A stretch of DNA of 64,000 nt, from contig NZ_JBKKJT010000003.1 in NCBI RefSeq assembly GCF_046614675.1, positions 434,001 through 498,000 of the forward strand, in the 5' to 3' direction. Source of the DNA: Chryseobacterium cupriresistens (lineage in GTDB: Bacteria > Bacteroidota > Bacteroidia > Flavobacteriales > Weeksellaceae). Both the position numbers and the translations under genes were made by a program. The notes beneath the pieces were generated by a model that was not told the origin of the DNA, searched no databases, and worked only from the letters and a program-made list of their open reading frames with translations. Positions 8,497 through 17,304 of this stretch are shown piece by piece (the first letter of the stretch is position 1; every line of letters begins with the position of its first letter).

Positions 8497-10193
8497 AATT
8501 AGTCCGATTAACCATATTAGAAAAGTTCAGAAGTCTTGATGAAGTAAAAACAAATCAAGGTAGGGAAGATTTTACCGTTATCTTTAGAGATGATGAGCCC
8601 AATGAAGACTGGATGAACTTTCATCCTTATTGTTTTGCTGGACTAAACGGAAGTGGAAAATCAAACGTTTTAGAAGCATTATCAAATATTTTCTATCACT
8701 TGGAATGTTGCACATTGGATCCGGAAACATCGGAATTTTTGAAAAATGATTTTAAAAAAGAAGAGTCTGATCCTATTGCCTATGAATTGGAATATTTTAT
8801 TATTCCCCGTGAAGCGGATAAAGAGGTAGAGAATTATCATAATGTAATTATTAGAAAAGAGAAAGATAAAATTCCTCAAATAAAAGTAAAGGCATTAGAC
8901 CAATCTGGTGAACCTGAATTTATAGATATTTCTGGTTCAATCCGAAGCTATTTACCAGAATTAGTTATCGGATATTCATCAGGCGAAAATGAAATATTGA
9001 GCCTCCCATTTATAAAATCTAGACTATTACAATTGGATGAATATATCTATCATTTACGCAATAGGGAGAAGCTTGTCTTGGATTATAAGGTAGAAGAAAA
9101 ACCCGAAAGTAGTTTAGTTTATATGGATTATCATATGAGCCAGGCTATTCTTTTGGCCAACTTCCTTTTACAAAATGATGATACAATGGAACCCATTAAG
9201 GAGCAGTTAAATATTGACAAGCTACATAGTTTCCGTTTGGTGATAAACAACCATAAGTTATACTATGACCGAGAAGAATCAGATTTGGGATATCTATTGC
9301 CATTGGTTGAAGAAACATTGGATAAGTTACGTAGGTGTGCTACTGTAAAATTTACTCAACCCGTTGATGACGAAAGAGGATATGAATATGAAGTGCTGGA
9401 TTTTTACTTTGATGAAAATAAGCAAACAAGAAAAAGTGTTTTAAAATCTGCATTCAAAGAACATTTCAAGTCTCCATTGCAGTTGTTCAAAGCTTTTCAA
9501 GTTCTTACATTACTCAATCAGAGAGTAGTTGATAAAGAGCTTAAAAAAGAAGTGTACAATTCTAATAGTTTATATGCAATGTATAAAATACCAGCATTCA
9601 AAGAGCGTGAACATATTTTTCATTTCAATCTATTTCGATTGAAAAAGAAAAACTCGTATGACAAAATGCTTTTAAAAGCGTTTTCTGATGGTGAACATCA
9701 GTTTTTGCATACAATGGGGATATGCTTGTTATTAGGGGATAAAAGCACACTGATGTTATTAGATGAGCCTGAAACACACTTTAATCCAGAATGGCGTTCG
9801 GAATTTATAAGTTTATTGAAAGATTGCTTAAACAAAAGCGGTACAAATCATCTAATGCGTGATATCCTGATCACTTCGCATTCTCCATTTATTATTTCGG
9901 ATTGCTTTCCTGATAAGGTAATAGTATTTGATAAAGGTAATCAACCGCAAAACGCTCAAGATTTGGATATAGACACATTCGGAACATCTGTTAATATTTT
10001 AACTAATAAGATCTTTAAGCGAAAGAATACTATTGGAGAATACTCACTTAAAAAGTTGAATGCATATAGAGAAAGGTTTTTACAAACTGATAATGTAGAA
10101 GGATTAATTGAAGAGTTAAATTCTGAGCTAGGAGATTCAATAGAGAAAGTTTTATTAATAAAAGAAATGACGGATATAATTAAGAAAAGATGA
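8493..10193 (+). CDS. Restriction-associated AAA/ABC-type ATPase (PtuA/OLD-like)
   Basis: 566 residues. Walker A is GLNGSGKSN (about 50-58), followed by a long insertion. The ABC-like Walker B is 'LLLDEPETHFNPEW' (about 420-433), and the switch His is in 'ILITSHSPFIISD'. This is the fold of RecF/OLD/PtuA ATPases. The start overlaps HsdS by 4 bases and its own end overlaps the HNH gene by 4 bases, so the four genes form one translational unit. An ATPase paired with an HNH nuclease is the Septu (PtuA-PtuB) arrangement. Here the pair seems to stand in for HsdR. Known: such ATPases are annotated as restriction-system associated. Inferred: it gates the HNH nuclease when unmodified DNA is met. Confidence 0.75.
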   Translation: MKLVRLTILEKFRSLDEVKTNQGREDFTVIFRDDEPNEDWMNFHPYCFAGLNGSGKSNVLEALSNIFYHLECCTLDPETSEFLKNDFKKEESDPIAYELEYFIIPREADKEVENYHNVIIRKEKDKIPQIKVKALDQSGEPEFIDISGSIRSYLPELVIGYSSGENEILSLPFIKSRLLQLDEYIYHLRNREKLVLDYKVEEKPESSLVYMDYHMSQAILLANFLLQNDDTMEPIKEQLNIDKLHSFRLVINNHKLYYDREESDLGYLLPLVEETLDKLRRCATVKFTQPVDDERGYEYEVLDFYFDENKQTRKSVLKSAFKEHFKSPLQLFKAFQVLTLLNQRVVDKELKKEVYNSNSLYAMYKIPAFKEREHIFHFNLFRLKKKNSYDKMLLKAFSDGEHQFLHTMGICLLLGDKSTLMLLDEPETHFNPEWRSEFISLLKDCLNKSGTNHLMRDILITSHSPFIISDCFPDKVIVFDKGNQPQNAQDLDIDTFGTSVNILTNKIFKRKNTIGEYSLKKLNAYRERFLQTDNVEGLIEELNSELGDSIEKVLLIKEMTDIIKKR

Positions 10194-11224
10194 TAAGACC
10201 ATACAGACATAGCAATTCTAAGTTTCATAAAATTCAATCTTTTGTGAATCACTTATTTTTAGACATTGTATTCCGTGCTCCTTACATTACCCAAGCTGTA
10301 TTTGATTCATCATTAGTTCTTCCAAAATACAAGCCCTTAATAGATGAAGTTAATAATGAATATTTATTAAATCCAATTACTGAATGTTTTTCAATTTGTA
10401 AAACACTTTCAAAAAAGCATTTAAAAATATTAAAACGAGGAGTACATCAGAATAATAAAATCAGACTATTGTGCAACGGTGACTTGACTCCGTTGGAATA
10501 TACTGATATTGAATTAATAAGTGAGGAATTAAGTAAACAAATCAAAATTTTTTTTGATAAACTTTATGATAAAGCTGTGAATAAAGCGGTATTTTATCGT
10601 AAATATGGAAAGATTGAAGATTATTATAAAAATCTTGTTGGAAAATCGAGGACTTGTAGATGCTGTGGAATAAATAAAGTTTTAATTAAGTTCCATTCTA
10701 AAAGAAGTGCATTAGACCATTATTTACCTCGAAACCATTTTCCATTTACGTCCATAAATACAAACAATCTATTACCGATTTGTGATATTTGTAACAGTAA
10801 ATACAAATTAGCAGAAAATACCATTTTTGAAGTAATAAAACGCAATAATGAGATCGTTTCTAAAACTAGAAAACGAGCTTTTTTTCCATTTAGTAAGATT
10901 ACACCTTATCCAAGAATTGAAGTTGAAATTACTTTTAATAGAGCATTAGCTGAGGATATCGAGCCTGTGGATATGAGTGTAGACCTGATTTGTGCCGGCT
11001 ATGAAGAACAAGTAGATTCTTGGGATAGAATTTTTGGAATCAAAGAAAACTATTTAGCGGAATGTTGTTCAGAAGATTTGTACATGTATTATGAGGAACA
11101 ATATGTGGCAGATTTGAACTTTGGAAAGACTCATGATCAATATGTAGCAACTTTAGAGGCTAATCGCTTGTATGATATGAATTTTTTGAGAATAGCATAC
11201 TTAAATGGTATTAAAAACTATTGA
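10190..11224 (+). CDS. HNH endonuclease, effector of the HsdMS-ATPase system (PtuB-like)
   Basis: 344 residues. An HNH/zinc core spans about 155-205. It has CRCCG, then 'SALDHYLPRNHFPFTS' carrying the catalytic Asp-His, then 'LLPICDICNSKYK' supplying the second Cys pair and the Asn. The flanking N- and C-terminal domains (about 1-150, 215-344) are unassigned. It overlaps the ATPase by 4 bases and ends the operon just before a hairpin terminator. By context it is the DNA-cutting effector of a restriction-like system that has no HsdR. Confidence 0.75.
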   Translation: MIRPYRHSNSKFHKIQSFVNHLFLDIVFRAPYITQAVFDSSLVLPKYKPLIDEVNNEYLLNPITECFSICKTLSKKHLKILKRGVHQNNKIRLLCNGDLTPLEYTDIELISEELSKQIKIFFDKLYDKAVNKAVFYRKYGKIEDYYKNLVGKSRTCRCCGINKVLIKFHSKRSALDHYLPRNHFPFTSINTNNLLPICDICNSKYKLAENTIFEVIKRNNEIVSKTRKRAFFPFSKITPYPRIEVEITFNRALAEDIEPVDMSVDLICAGYEEQVDSWDRIFGIKENYLAECCSEDLYMYYEEQYVADLNFGKTHDQYVATLEANRLYDMNFLRIAYLNGIKNY

Positions 11225-11230
11225 TAAATA

Positions 11231-11255
11231 AAAATCCTGACATTATCAGGATTTT
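11231..11255. terminator. Bidirectional hairpin terminator after the HNH gene
   Basis: A perfect 10-bp stem (AAAATCCTGA / TCAGGATTTT) with a 5-base loop. Flanking A and T tracts make it work in both directions, so it also overlaps the end of the converging xre gene. Confidence 0.8.
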
Positions 11256-11502
11256 ATCTATCTATATTGCCAAAAAAATCTTCTAAAGTCATTTGCTTTT
11301 TTTGACAAATTTTAATCAAAGTTTTTAAAGACATATTGTAATCAGTCTTCGATGTTCCTAATGCAATATTTTTAATTCTTCTTACTGTACTTTCTTCAAT
11401 ACCACATTTTGACGCAAAATCTCTCTGTGATTCCGCTTTTGAAATCCAGTTAGAATAAATGTATTTGCAAATATTAATAATTACGTCTTTCTCATCGTCC
11501 AT
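11254..11502 (-). CDS. Small XRE-family helix-turn-helix protein
   Basis: 82 residues with a single HTH (QRDFASKCGIEESTVRRIKN) and a second helical half (LKTLIKICQKKQMTLEDFFGNID), typical of Bacteroidota mini-repressors. It converges on the HNH operon and shares its terminator. It could repress the adjacent defence operon or the structured element that starts 70 bases upstream; nothing in the sequence settles this. Confidence 0.7.
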   Translation of the reverse strand: MDDEKDVIINICKYIYSNWISKAESQRDFASKCGIEESTVRRIKNIALGTSKTDYNMSLKTLIKICQKKQMTLEDFFGNIDR

Positions 11503-11568
11503 CGGAACAAATTAAAAGAAAGAACAAAAAAATAGTGCGGTTTTCTGTGCGCAATAGGAAAATATTAT

Positions 11569-11576
11569 TATATTTG
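11569..11576 (+). promoter_or_regulatory. TATATTTG -7 box preceding structured element copy 1
   Basis: This is an exact TAnnTTTG box just before the conserved element. The same box precedes copy 2 at the same distance (60962-60969, minus). That conservation suggests both elements are transcribed by the housekeeping holoenzyme, with a 5' end near 11583. Confidence 0.6.
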
Positions 11577-11580
11577 TAAA

Positions 11581-11773
11581 ATAGGTTACAGAAATGTAAC
11601 TTTGCGATACTTCAACGAATAATAGAAGCTATTGCTTAGAATCTTGGTTTGAAAACTGGTAATTTTTAAAAGAGACAAGAGGATAAGCAGATTGCTCACG
11701 ACCTAGGCGTGGGCTCTCTTATCTGTCTCAGGGTATACCAGTACCTCAAACCGGATATGTAGAGTTCCACGCC
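11581..11773 (+). ncRNA. Structured element copy 1: possible ncRNA/leader upstream of the TlpA-SusCD locus
   Basis: About 190 bp resembling the reverse complement of 60766-60957. Two simple hairpins come first (GTTAC/GTAAC at 11585-11600; 11604-11613 with 11625-11635). Five nested helices follow: 11646-11652/11746-11752, 11655-11661/11736-11742, 11672-11677/11724-11729, 11682-11687/11718-11723 and 11694-11700/11708-11714. In the first of these the arms are GGTTTGA/TCAAACC here but GACTAGA/TCTAGTC in copy 2. In the third they are GAGACA/TGTCTC here but GTGTAC/GTACAC there. Both arms change together, which argues for a conserved fold. Whether RNA or DNA forms it is not shown. It ends in GAGTTCCACGCC, which can also pair with the internal GGCGTGG. 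Confidence 0.65.
11706..11723 (+). promoter_or_regulatory. Predicted target of the dCas12f guide upstream of the TlpA-SusCD locus
   Basis: GGCGTGGGCTCTCTTATC. Its first 12 bases equal the guide-like segment after the dCas12f gene (58683 down to 58672), and copy 2 at 60831-60814 is identical over all 18. If a single G serves as the target-adjacent motif, the match starts at 11707. The target sits in the apical part of the nested fold. Initiation by a bound sigma factor a few tens of bases downstream would fall near 11770-11785, before the next gene. Confidence 0.55.
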
Positions 11774-11977
11774 GTTTTATTTTCTATGCAGTCCGCTTTT
11801 CTCTACAGTCATTCCTAAGCCGCTTTCTTAAGATATAGTATCAGACTGTACGATACAATGGGGTGTACAACCTATTGCGGCTTTAAAAGCTTTCACGGGA
11901 CGCAATTTTCATTCATATTAATTTTTGGCTTGTATGGGCAGGGAGCTTTGTATAAAAGATCTCCAAAACTTCCTCCT

Positions 11978-12535
11978 ATGCGGTCAGTAAACCAAACAAA
12001 ACGATTGAAAAATAAAAGGATAGACTTTGAAGCCCGGTTTTGGTCAGGCAGCAGGAAACATTCCGGGATAAAACTTATTGAATCATTCTTCCATTTTAAC
12101 GATCTGGTCACTGCCAAACAGATGCTCAACAAGATTATGGTCTACGCCGGGAAAAAGAAAACGGCGATCAACGAGGATTCTTCAGCAATCTTCCATTTTC
12201 ATCAGGCCTTGCGGTCTTTTGTTCGGGCGTGCTATGCAATCAGGATGAAAGAAACTTCTTGGGAAATGAATATTAATCCCGAGAAACGTTCTCCACTGCT
12301 GCAGGCTTCCCTTTCGGATGAGGAATACCTAAACCCAACCCTGGTTTTCCAAAGTGCTTTTGAAGAATACAGTTTGAAGGATTTCGACTACTATATAGCC
12401 ATTGCGGTCTATTTCTCAATGGGAGTATTTAAAAATGCTGAGGAGAGCAGCCTTATCAGTCCTTACATCCACCTTACGAAAATGCTGGATGCGGCACATC
12501 TTATCTTGGAAAGAAGAATCCAAAAGAATCAATAA
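11978..12535 (+). CDS. Unknown protein upstream of the TlpA-SusCD genes
   Basis: 185 residues from the ATG at 11978. An in-frame ATG at 11858 would give 225, but its extra N-terminus (MGCTTYCGFKSFHG...) looks non-coding and overlaps the leader region. The protein is helical and basic at the start (NQTKRLKNKRIDFEARFWSG), with no signal peptide and no transmembrane segment. I recognise no family. It lies between the predicted RNA-guided target and the thioredoxin gene, so it could be a regulator or cofactor of the SusCD locus; that is context only. Confidence 0.6.
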   Translation: MRSVNQTKRLKNKRIDFEARFWSGSRKHSGIKLIESFFHFNDLVTAKQMLNKIMVYAGKKKTAINEDSSAIFHFHQALRSFVRACYAIRMKETSWEMNINPEKRSPLLQASLSDEEYLNPTLVFQSAFEEYSLKDFDYYIAIAVYFSMGVFKNAEESSLISPYIHLTKMLDAAHLILERRIQKNQ

Positions 12536-12677
12536 CCTTAAAAAGTAAAAATCAGAGAATGGAAAACAGTACTTAGAAATTACCCCAATATACTAAGAAA
12601 GCCCTTTCCCTCAGTTTGCAGACCACAGGAAAGAGCATAATCAGTGATTAATAATTATTAAAAACCTATTCAAAAGT

Positions 12678-13976
12678 ATGAAAAATATCTTTTGCAGGGG
12701 AATCCTGTCCCTTGTTTTTACCCTTTTAGCAGCCACCGCATCCTTTGCCCAAAACAAGTCTGTTAAAGTCGGAGAACCTCTTCCCGAAAGCTTCTGGACA
12801 ACCTCTTTTCAGGTGGTGAACCATTCGCAGAAAACCTTAGATTTTTCCCAAGACAGGAACAAACTCATCCTGCTGGACTTCTGGAACACCTGGTGCAGTG
12901 CCTGCCTGAAAGCGTTTCCAAAAATGGAACAGCTGAAAGAACAGTTCAGGGACAAAGTAAAAATCCTGGCCGTAAGCAATCAGGACCGCCAGACTCTTGA
13001 AAAGTTCTTTGCATCCAAAAACGGTCAGCGTTTCAATAATGTTGTTTCCCTGGCTGGAGACCAGCTCTTTCATCCCTTGTTTCCGCATCAGGGCGTTCCC
13101 TATGTTGTATGGATCAAAGATGGAAAGCTGCTCAACACAACAGATGGTGCCCAGGTCAATGAAAACACCATCAGTAAGGTCTTAGGTGGAGAAAGTGCAG
13201 GTCTTCAGACCGTTATTCAAATGAGCAGGGAAAGACCTCTGATGCTTTCCGAAGACTTTGATCGTGAAAAAGGACTGTCAATGATCAATTATTCCCTTTT
13301 CGCAAAAGGAAGAATACGGGGAATGGGCTTTGGCTCCGGTTTTAGAAGATCGGGTAACCAAATATATGGAAGACAGTTTACCAATCTTTCCCTTCTCGAG
13401 ATCTTTTCCACGCTTGCCGATGAGATCTTTCAGATGCGTAAAGAATCTTTTAGTGAGAAAAGAAGAATTATTGAAGTTCAAAACCCTACAGTATTGGACT
13501 ATATCAAAAAAGCAGACGGATCTGTAGAAGACAGCAATCTCTACAGCTATGAATACATTGTTCCTCTTTCCAGAGCAAATTCGCTCTATCCGTTAATGCT
13601 GAAAAATCTCAGCGAATATGCAGATTATAAGGCTACGATCGAAAAAAGAAAGGTCAGATGCCTGGTACTAAAAAGAACATCATCCATCGATAAGCTACAG
13701 ACCAATGGAGGGCCAACGCGTTTTTCATTCTCAATGACAGAAACAAATTTAAATAATGCTTCACTCTATAAATTGGTCAATAACCTGAATGCCATTCCCA
13801 CGGTTTCCTTACCCATAGTGGACGATACGGGAATCACCGGCAATGTAGACCTTACAATGGGGGCAATCTCCGATTTATCTTCCATCCGAAGGGCGCTTTC
13901 AAAATATGACCTGGACCTTCAGGAAGAAGAGCGTGAACTTGATATGCTGATCATCAAAGACAAATTGAAAGATTAG
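12678..13976 (+). CDS. TlpA-like thioredoxin-fold protein, exported
   Basis: 432 residues with a signal peptide (hydrophobic stretch ending ATASFAQ, cleavage near 25). A thioredoxin domain (about 30-165) carries the redox motif W72-C73-S-A-C76 and a cis-Pro loop 'GVPYVVWIKDG'. The C-terminal ~260 residues are an unassigned periplasmic or surface domain typical of Bacteroidota TlpA proteins placed next to SusC/SusD pairs. It should act as a periplasmic thiol-disulfide oxidoreductase. It stands 110 bp upstream of susC, separated by a strong hairpin, and probably belongs to the same locus. Confidence 0.8.
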   Translation: MKNIFCRGILSLVFTLLAATASFAQNKSVKVGEPLPESFWTTSFQVVNHSQKTLDFSQDRNKLILLDFWNTWCSACLKAFPKMEQLKEQFRDKVKILAVSNQDRQTLEKFFASKNGQRFNNVVSLAGDQLFHPLFPHQGVPYVVWIKDGKLLNTTDGAQVNENTISKVLGGESAGLQTVIQMSRERPLMLSEDFDREKGLSMINYSLFAKGRIRGMGFGSGFRRSGNQIYGRQFTNLSLLEIFSTLADEIFQMRKESFSEKRRIIEVQNPTVLDYIKKADGSVEDSNLYSYEYIVPLSRANSLYPLMLKNLSEYADYKATIEKRKVRCLVLKRTSSIDKLQTNGGPTRFSFSMTETNLNNASLYKLVNNLNAIPTVSLPIVDDTGITGNVDLTMGAISDLSSIRRALSKYDLDLQEEERELDMLIIKDKLKD

Positions 13977-13988
13977 ATCCTTGATATA

Positions 13989-14038
13989 ATTACTATTCTC
14001 TTTCTAAAGAGAATAGTAATTAGGAAAAGCATTTTCCT
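13989..14038. terminator. Two back-to-back hairpins between the TlpA-like gene and susC
   Basis: First a perfect 15-bp inverted repeat (13989-14003 with 14006-14020; nominal loop 2 bases, so the top pairs must open), then a 7-bp hairpin AGGAAAA/TTTTCCT (14022-14028, 14032-14038). No long U run follows on the plus strand. An attenuator or mRNA-stability barrier that sets SusC levels apart from the upstream gene is as likely as a full terminator. Confidence 0.6.
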
Positions 14039-14085
14039 GTCTCATTTCAAAAACTAAACAATTATTCAAACTGTAATTTTTAACT

Positions 14086-17000
14086 ATGAAGAAATTATAC
14101 ATTCCGCTATTGCTGTGCTGTACGCTGTCACTCACGGCACAGCATACTGTTTCAGGTTATGTGATCACTGAAGAGAATTCGCTTCCGCTTTCGGGAGCAA
14201 TGATCAGTCTTTCTAACTCAAAAACCGTTATAATCACCGATAAGAATGGCTTTTTCAAACTTCCTGCAAATGGGGAAAAAGCCACCCTGAATATTTCGCA
14301 CAGCGGCTACAAATCGATTTCGCTTGCCGTTGCATTACCGCTTGATACACCCCTGCGAATCGTTCTTTCCCACAAGGTAAACGACATTCAGGAAGTGAAT
14401 ATTTCCACAGGTTACCAGAAGATTCCAAAAGAAAGAGCTACCGGATCCTTTACATTCACGGATAATAAACTGCTCAATCAACAGGTCAGCACCAATATAC
14501 TCGACAGGCTTGCCAATGTTGCAGGAGGTGTTTTCCTGGAGCGGGGGCGTTCCGGAAATCCGCAGCTGATGGTCAGAGGACTCAGCACCATCAACGGCCC
14601 TAAATCGCCTTTGATCGTGGTCGATAATTTTCCCTATGAAGGCGACATCAGTAATATCAATCCCAATATGGTGGAAAGCATTACGGTACTGAAGGATGCC
14701 TCAGCGGCCAGTATCTGGGGTGCAAGGGCAGCCAACGGGGTAATTGTCATTACTACAAAAACGGGAAAATTCAATCAGCCTGTCAAAGTGGAATTCAATT
14801 TCAATACAAGCTATAGTCCCAAGCCGGATTTTGGATATCTGAAAACAATATCATCTTCCGATTTCATAGAGGTTGAAAAAGGATTATTTCAAAAAGGCTT
14901 TTATAACAGTGATATCAATTCTTCCTCTCATCCTGTGCTGTCACCGGTAGTCGATCTGTTGAATAAAGCCAAAAACGGATTGATCTCTTCGGACGAAGCT
15001 GACCGTCAGATCCAGCAGCTCAGGAACGTTGATGCCAGAGAACAGTTTCGCCGCTATATGTACACGCCTTCGGAGAAAAGACAATACTATGTAGGCATCA
15101 CAGGCGGAGCTCCTGCATTTTTGTGGAGTACCGCATTGGGATATGATGATAACACCGGCAATCTCGGGGAAGACTATAACAGAATGAACCTGCGTTTCCA
15201 GAATGTATGGAAACCAGTAAATAAAATATCGGTCACCAGCAGCCTTTATTACACGGAAACTACTACGAAAAGCGGGCGCACTGCCTATGGCGGGATTATA
15301 ATGGGAAGAAACTCATTTGTTCCTTATATGCAGCTGGCAGATGAGAACGGCCGTCCTCTTGTCGTGAATAAGGATTATAATCAAAACTACAAGGACAGCT
15401 TTGAAAAGGGCAAGCTGAATGACTGGAATTATTATCCTTTAACGGACTGGCAGAATGACCAGGTAAAGACCAAAGCCTCGGAAGTAATGGTCAACGCTGG
15501 CATCAATTATAAAATATGGAAAGGACTGGAAGCGGATGTTAAATATCAACATCAACGTTTAAATGACAATTCTGACAACCTGCATAATGCCCAGAGTTAC
15601 TATGCGAGGAACTACGTCAATAGTTTTGCGCAGATCAATAACGGCAATATAACGTTCATTGTTCCCAAGGGAGGTATTTTAGACCAATCCGCTTCTCTGA
15701 CCACCATTAACAATATCAGAGGGCAACTCAGCTACTCCGGGCAATGGAAAAGGCATAACATCTCTGCCATAGCAGGAGGTGAAAGCCGTGATGCGGCCAG
15801 AACCTATAATTATAACCGTTATTATGGATTTGATCAGGACCGGATGACTTCCGGTGCCGTAGATTATGCTCATCAATACCCGCTGCTTCCCACAGGCAGT
15901 ACTGATTTCATACAGCGAAACCAGTCTCTGGGAAAACGTACTACCCGTTTTGTCTCCCTCTTTGCCAATGCAGCCTATACCTTCGATAACAGATATATGG
16001 TTTCCGCAAGTTTCCGCAGGGACGCCAGCAACCTGTTCGGTCTTAAAACAAATGACCAGTGGAATCCTTTCTGGTCGGTCGGTACTTTATGGGATATTTC
16101 AAAAGAAAATTTCTATAGGATAGCCTGGCTTCCGACCCTGAAACTAAGAGGTTCTTTCGGGTATAATGGGAATATCGATCCTGCAATGGTAGCAGTAAGT
16201 ACCATTGCTTACGACCTGGATAACTCAGTTTACACCGGAACGCCAATGGCCCGTATCGACAATTATTACAATCCAAATCTTCGATGGGAAACTTCACGTA
16301 TGTTCAATATAGGCATCGACTTTTCTTCCCGGAACAACAGGATCAGCGGCTCTGTAGAATATTTTACGAAGAAAGGAACCAATCTCTTTGGTCCTGCGCA
16401 GATGGACTACACCACCGGTATCGATTATATGCGTTCCAATGTCGCAGAGATCAAAGGAAAAGGAATGGATATAGTTCTTAAAACGCTCAACATTGATAAG
16501 GGTATTCAATGGAATACGATTCTTAATTTCAGCATTTACCATGATAAGATCTCAAAATACTATCTGTTGAATCCGATGGCCAATCAATTTATTGGCAACG
16601 GATCTTCCGTACCCATTTCAGGAATTGAAGGAAGACCGGTGTATTCGATCTTCGCTTATCAATGGGCAGGGCTCGATCCCAAAACGGGAGATCCGAGAGG
16701 CTATCTTAATGGCGCAGTCAGCAAAGACTACGCAGCTCTTACCGGCGCAGGAACGTCGGTCAATGACCTGGTGTTTTTTGGTTCTGCTTTACCCACGGCA
16801 TATGGATCGTTCATCAACTCTGTGGGCTATCAAAATTTTAGTCTCGATATCGGTATTGTATTTAAATTGGGATACTACTTCAGAAGGAGCTCTATTAACT
16901 ATACCAATTTATACAGGAGCTGGACGGGGCATAGTGATTTTGCCGATCGCTGGCAGAAAGAGGGAGACGAAGTATTCACGGATGTTCCGTCCAATACTTT

Positions 17001-17280
17001 ACAAAGCAACGCCAACAGGGATGCTTTTTATAATGGTTCGAGCGTACTGGTAGAGAAGGCTGACCATATCCGTCTGCAATACATCAATCTCAACTATCGT
17101 TTCAATAAAAATTTTTTTGAATCGACAATGTTCAAAGATCTCAGTTTGTTTATAAACCTCAGTGAACTTGGTTTATTGTGGAAAGCCAATAAAAGTGGAA
17201 TTGACCCGGATTTTAATCTGGGTGGCAACGGATTAAAACCACCTTCTGTCTATACCATCGGATTACGTGCAAATTTCTAA
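14086..17280 (+). CDS. SusC/RagA-family TonB-dependent outer-membrane transporter
   Basis: 1064 residues. Order: signal peptide (to about 19), a carboxypeptidase-regulatory-like beta domain (about 20-95; 'VSGYVITEENSLPLSGAMIS'), the TonB plug (about 110-230), then a 22-strand-type barrel. The plug carries the SusC signature around 'LMVRGLSTINGPKSPLIVVD' and 'DASAASIWGARAANGVIVI'. The C-terminus ends in an aromatic residue (LRANF), as outer-membrane barrels do. It imports a ligand handed over by the SusD lipoprotein encoded 25 bases downstream; the ligand cannot be read from the sequence. There is no SusR, hybrid two-component system or anti-sigma gene beside it, leaving its activation open to the RNA-guided model. 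Confidence 0.95.
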   Translation: MKKLYIPLLLCCTLSLTAQHTVSGYVITEENSLPLSGAMISLSNSKTVIITDKNGFFKLPANGEKATLNISHSGYKSISLAVALPLDTPLRIVLSHKVNDIQEVNISTGYQKIPKERATGSFTFTDNKLLNQQVSTNILDRLANVAGGVFLERGRSGNPQLMVRGLSTINGPKSPLIVVDNFPYEGDISNINPNMVESITVLKDASAASIWGARAANGVIVITTKTGKFNQPVKVEFNFNTSYSPKPDFGYLKTISSSDFIEVEKGLFQKGFYNSDINSSSHPVLSPVVDLLNKAKNGLISSDEADRQIQQLRNVDAREQFRRYMYTPSEKRQYYVGITGGAPAFLWSTALGYDDNTGNLGEDYNRMNLRFQNVWKPVNKISVTSSLYYTETTTKSGRTAYGGIIMGRNSFVPYMQLADENGRPLVVNKDYNQNYKDSFEKGKLNDWNYYPLTDWQNDQVKTKASEVMVNAGINYKIWKGLEADVKYQHQRLNDNSDNLHNAQSYYARNYVNSFAQINNGNITFIVPKGGILDQSASLTTINNIRGQLSYSGQWKRHNISAIAGGESRDAARTYNYNRYYGFDQDRMTSGAVDYAHQYPLLPTGSTDFIQRNQSLGKRTTRFVSLFANAAYTFDNRYMVSASFRRDASNLFGLKTNDQWNPFWSVGTLWDISKENFYRIAWLPTLKLRGSFGYNGNIDPAMVAVSTIAYDLDNSVYTGTPMARIDNYYNPNLRWETSRMFNIGIDFSSRNNRISGSVEYFTKKGTNLFGPAQMDYTTGIDYMRSNVAEIKGKGMDIVLKTLNIDKGIQWNTILNFSIYHDKISKYYLLNPMANQFIGNGSSVPISGIEGRPVYSIFAYQWAGLDPKTGDPRGYLNGAVSKDYAALTGAGTSVNDLVFFGSALPTAYGSFINSVGYQNFSLDIGIVFKLGYYFRRSSINYTNLYRSWTGHSDFADRWQKEGDEVFTDVPSNTLQSNANRDAFYNGSSVLVEKADHIRLQYINLNYRFNKNFFESTMFKDLSLFINLSELGLLWKANKSGIDPDFNLGGNGLKPPSVYTIGLRANF

Positions 17281-17304
17281 ATCTTTTATCTAACATTTTA
17301 TATT

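Noticed and set aside
11858..11977. N-terminal extension of the unknown gene before the TlpA-like gene
   Set aside because: The extra 40 residues are Cys/Gly/Phe-rich, unlike the rest, and lie in the predicted leader; the ATG at 11978 is preferred.
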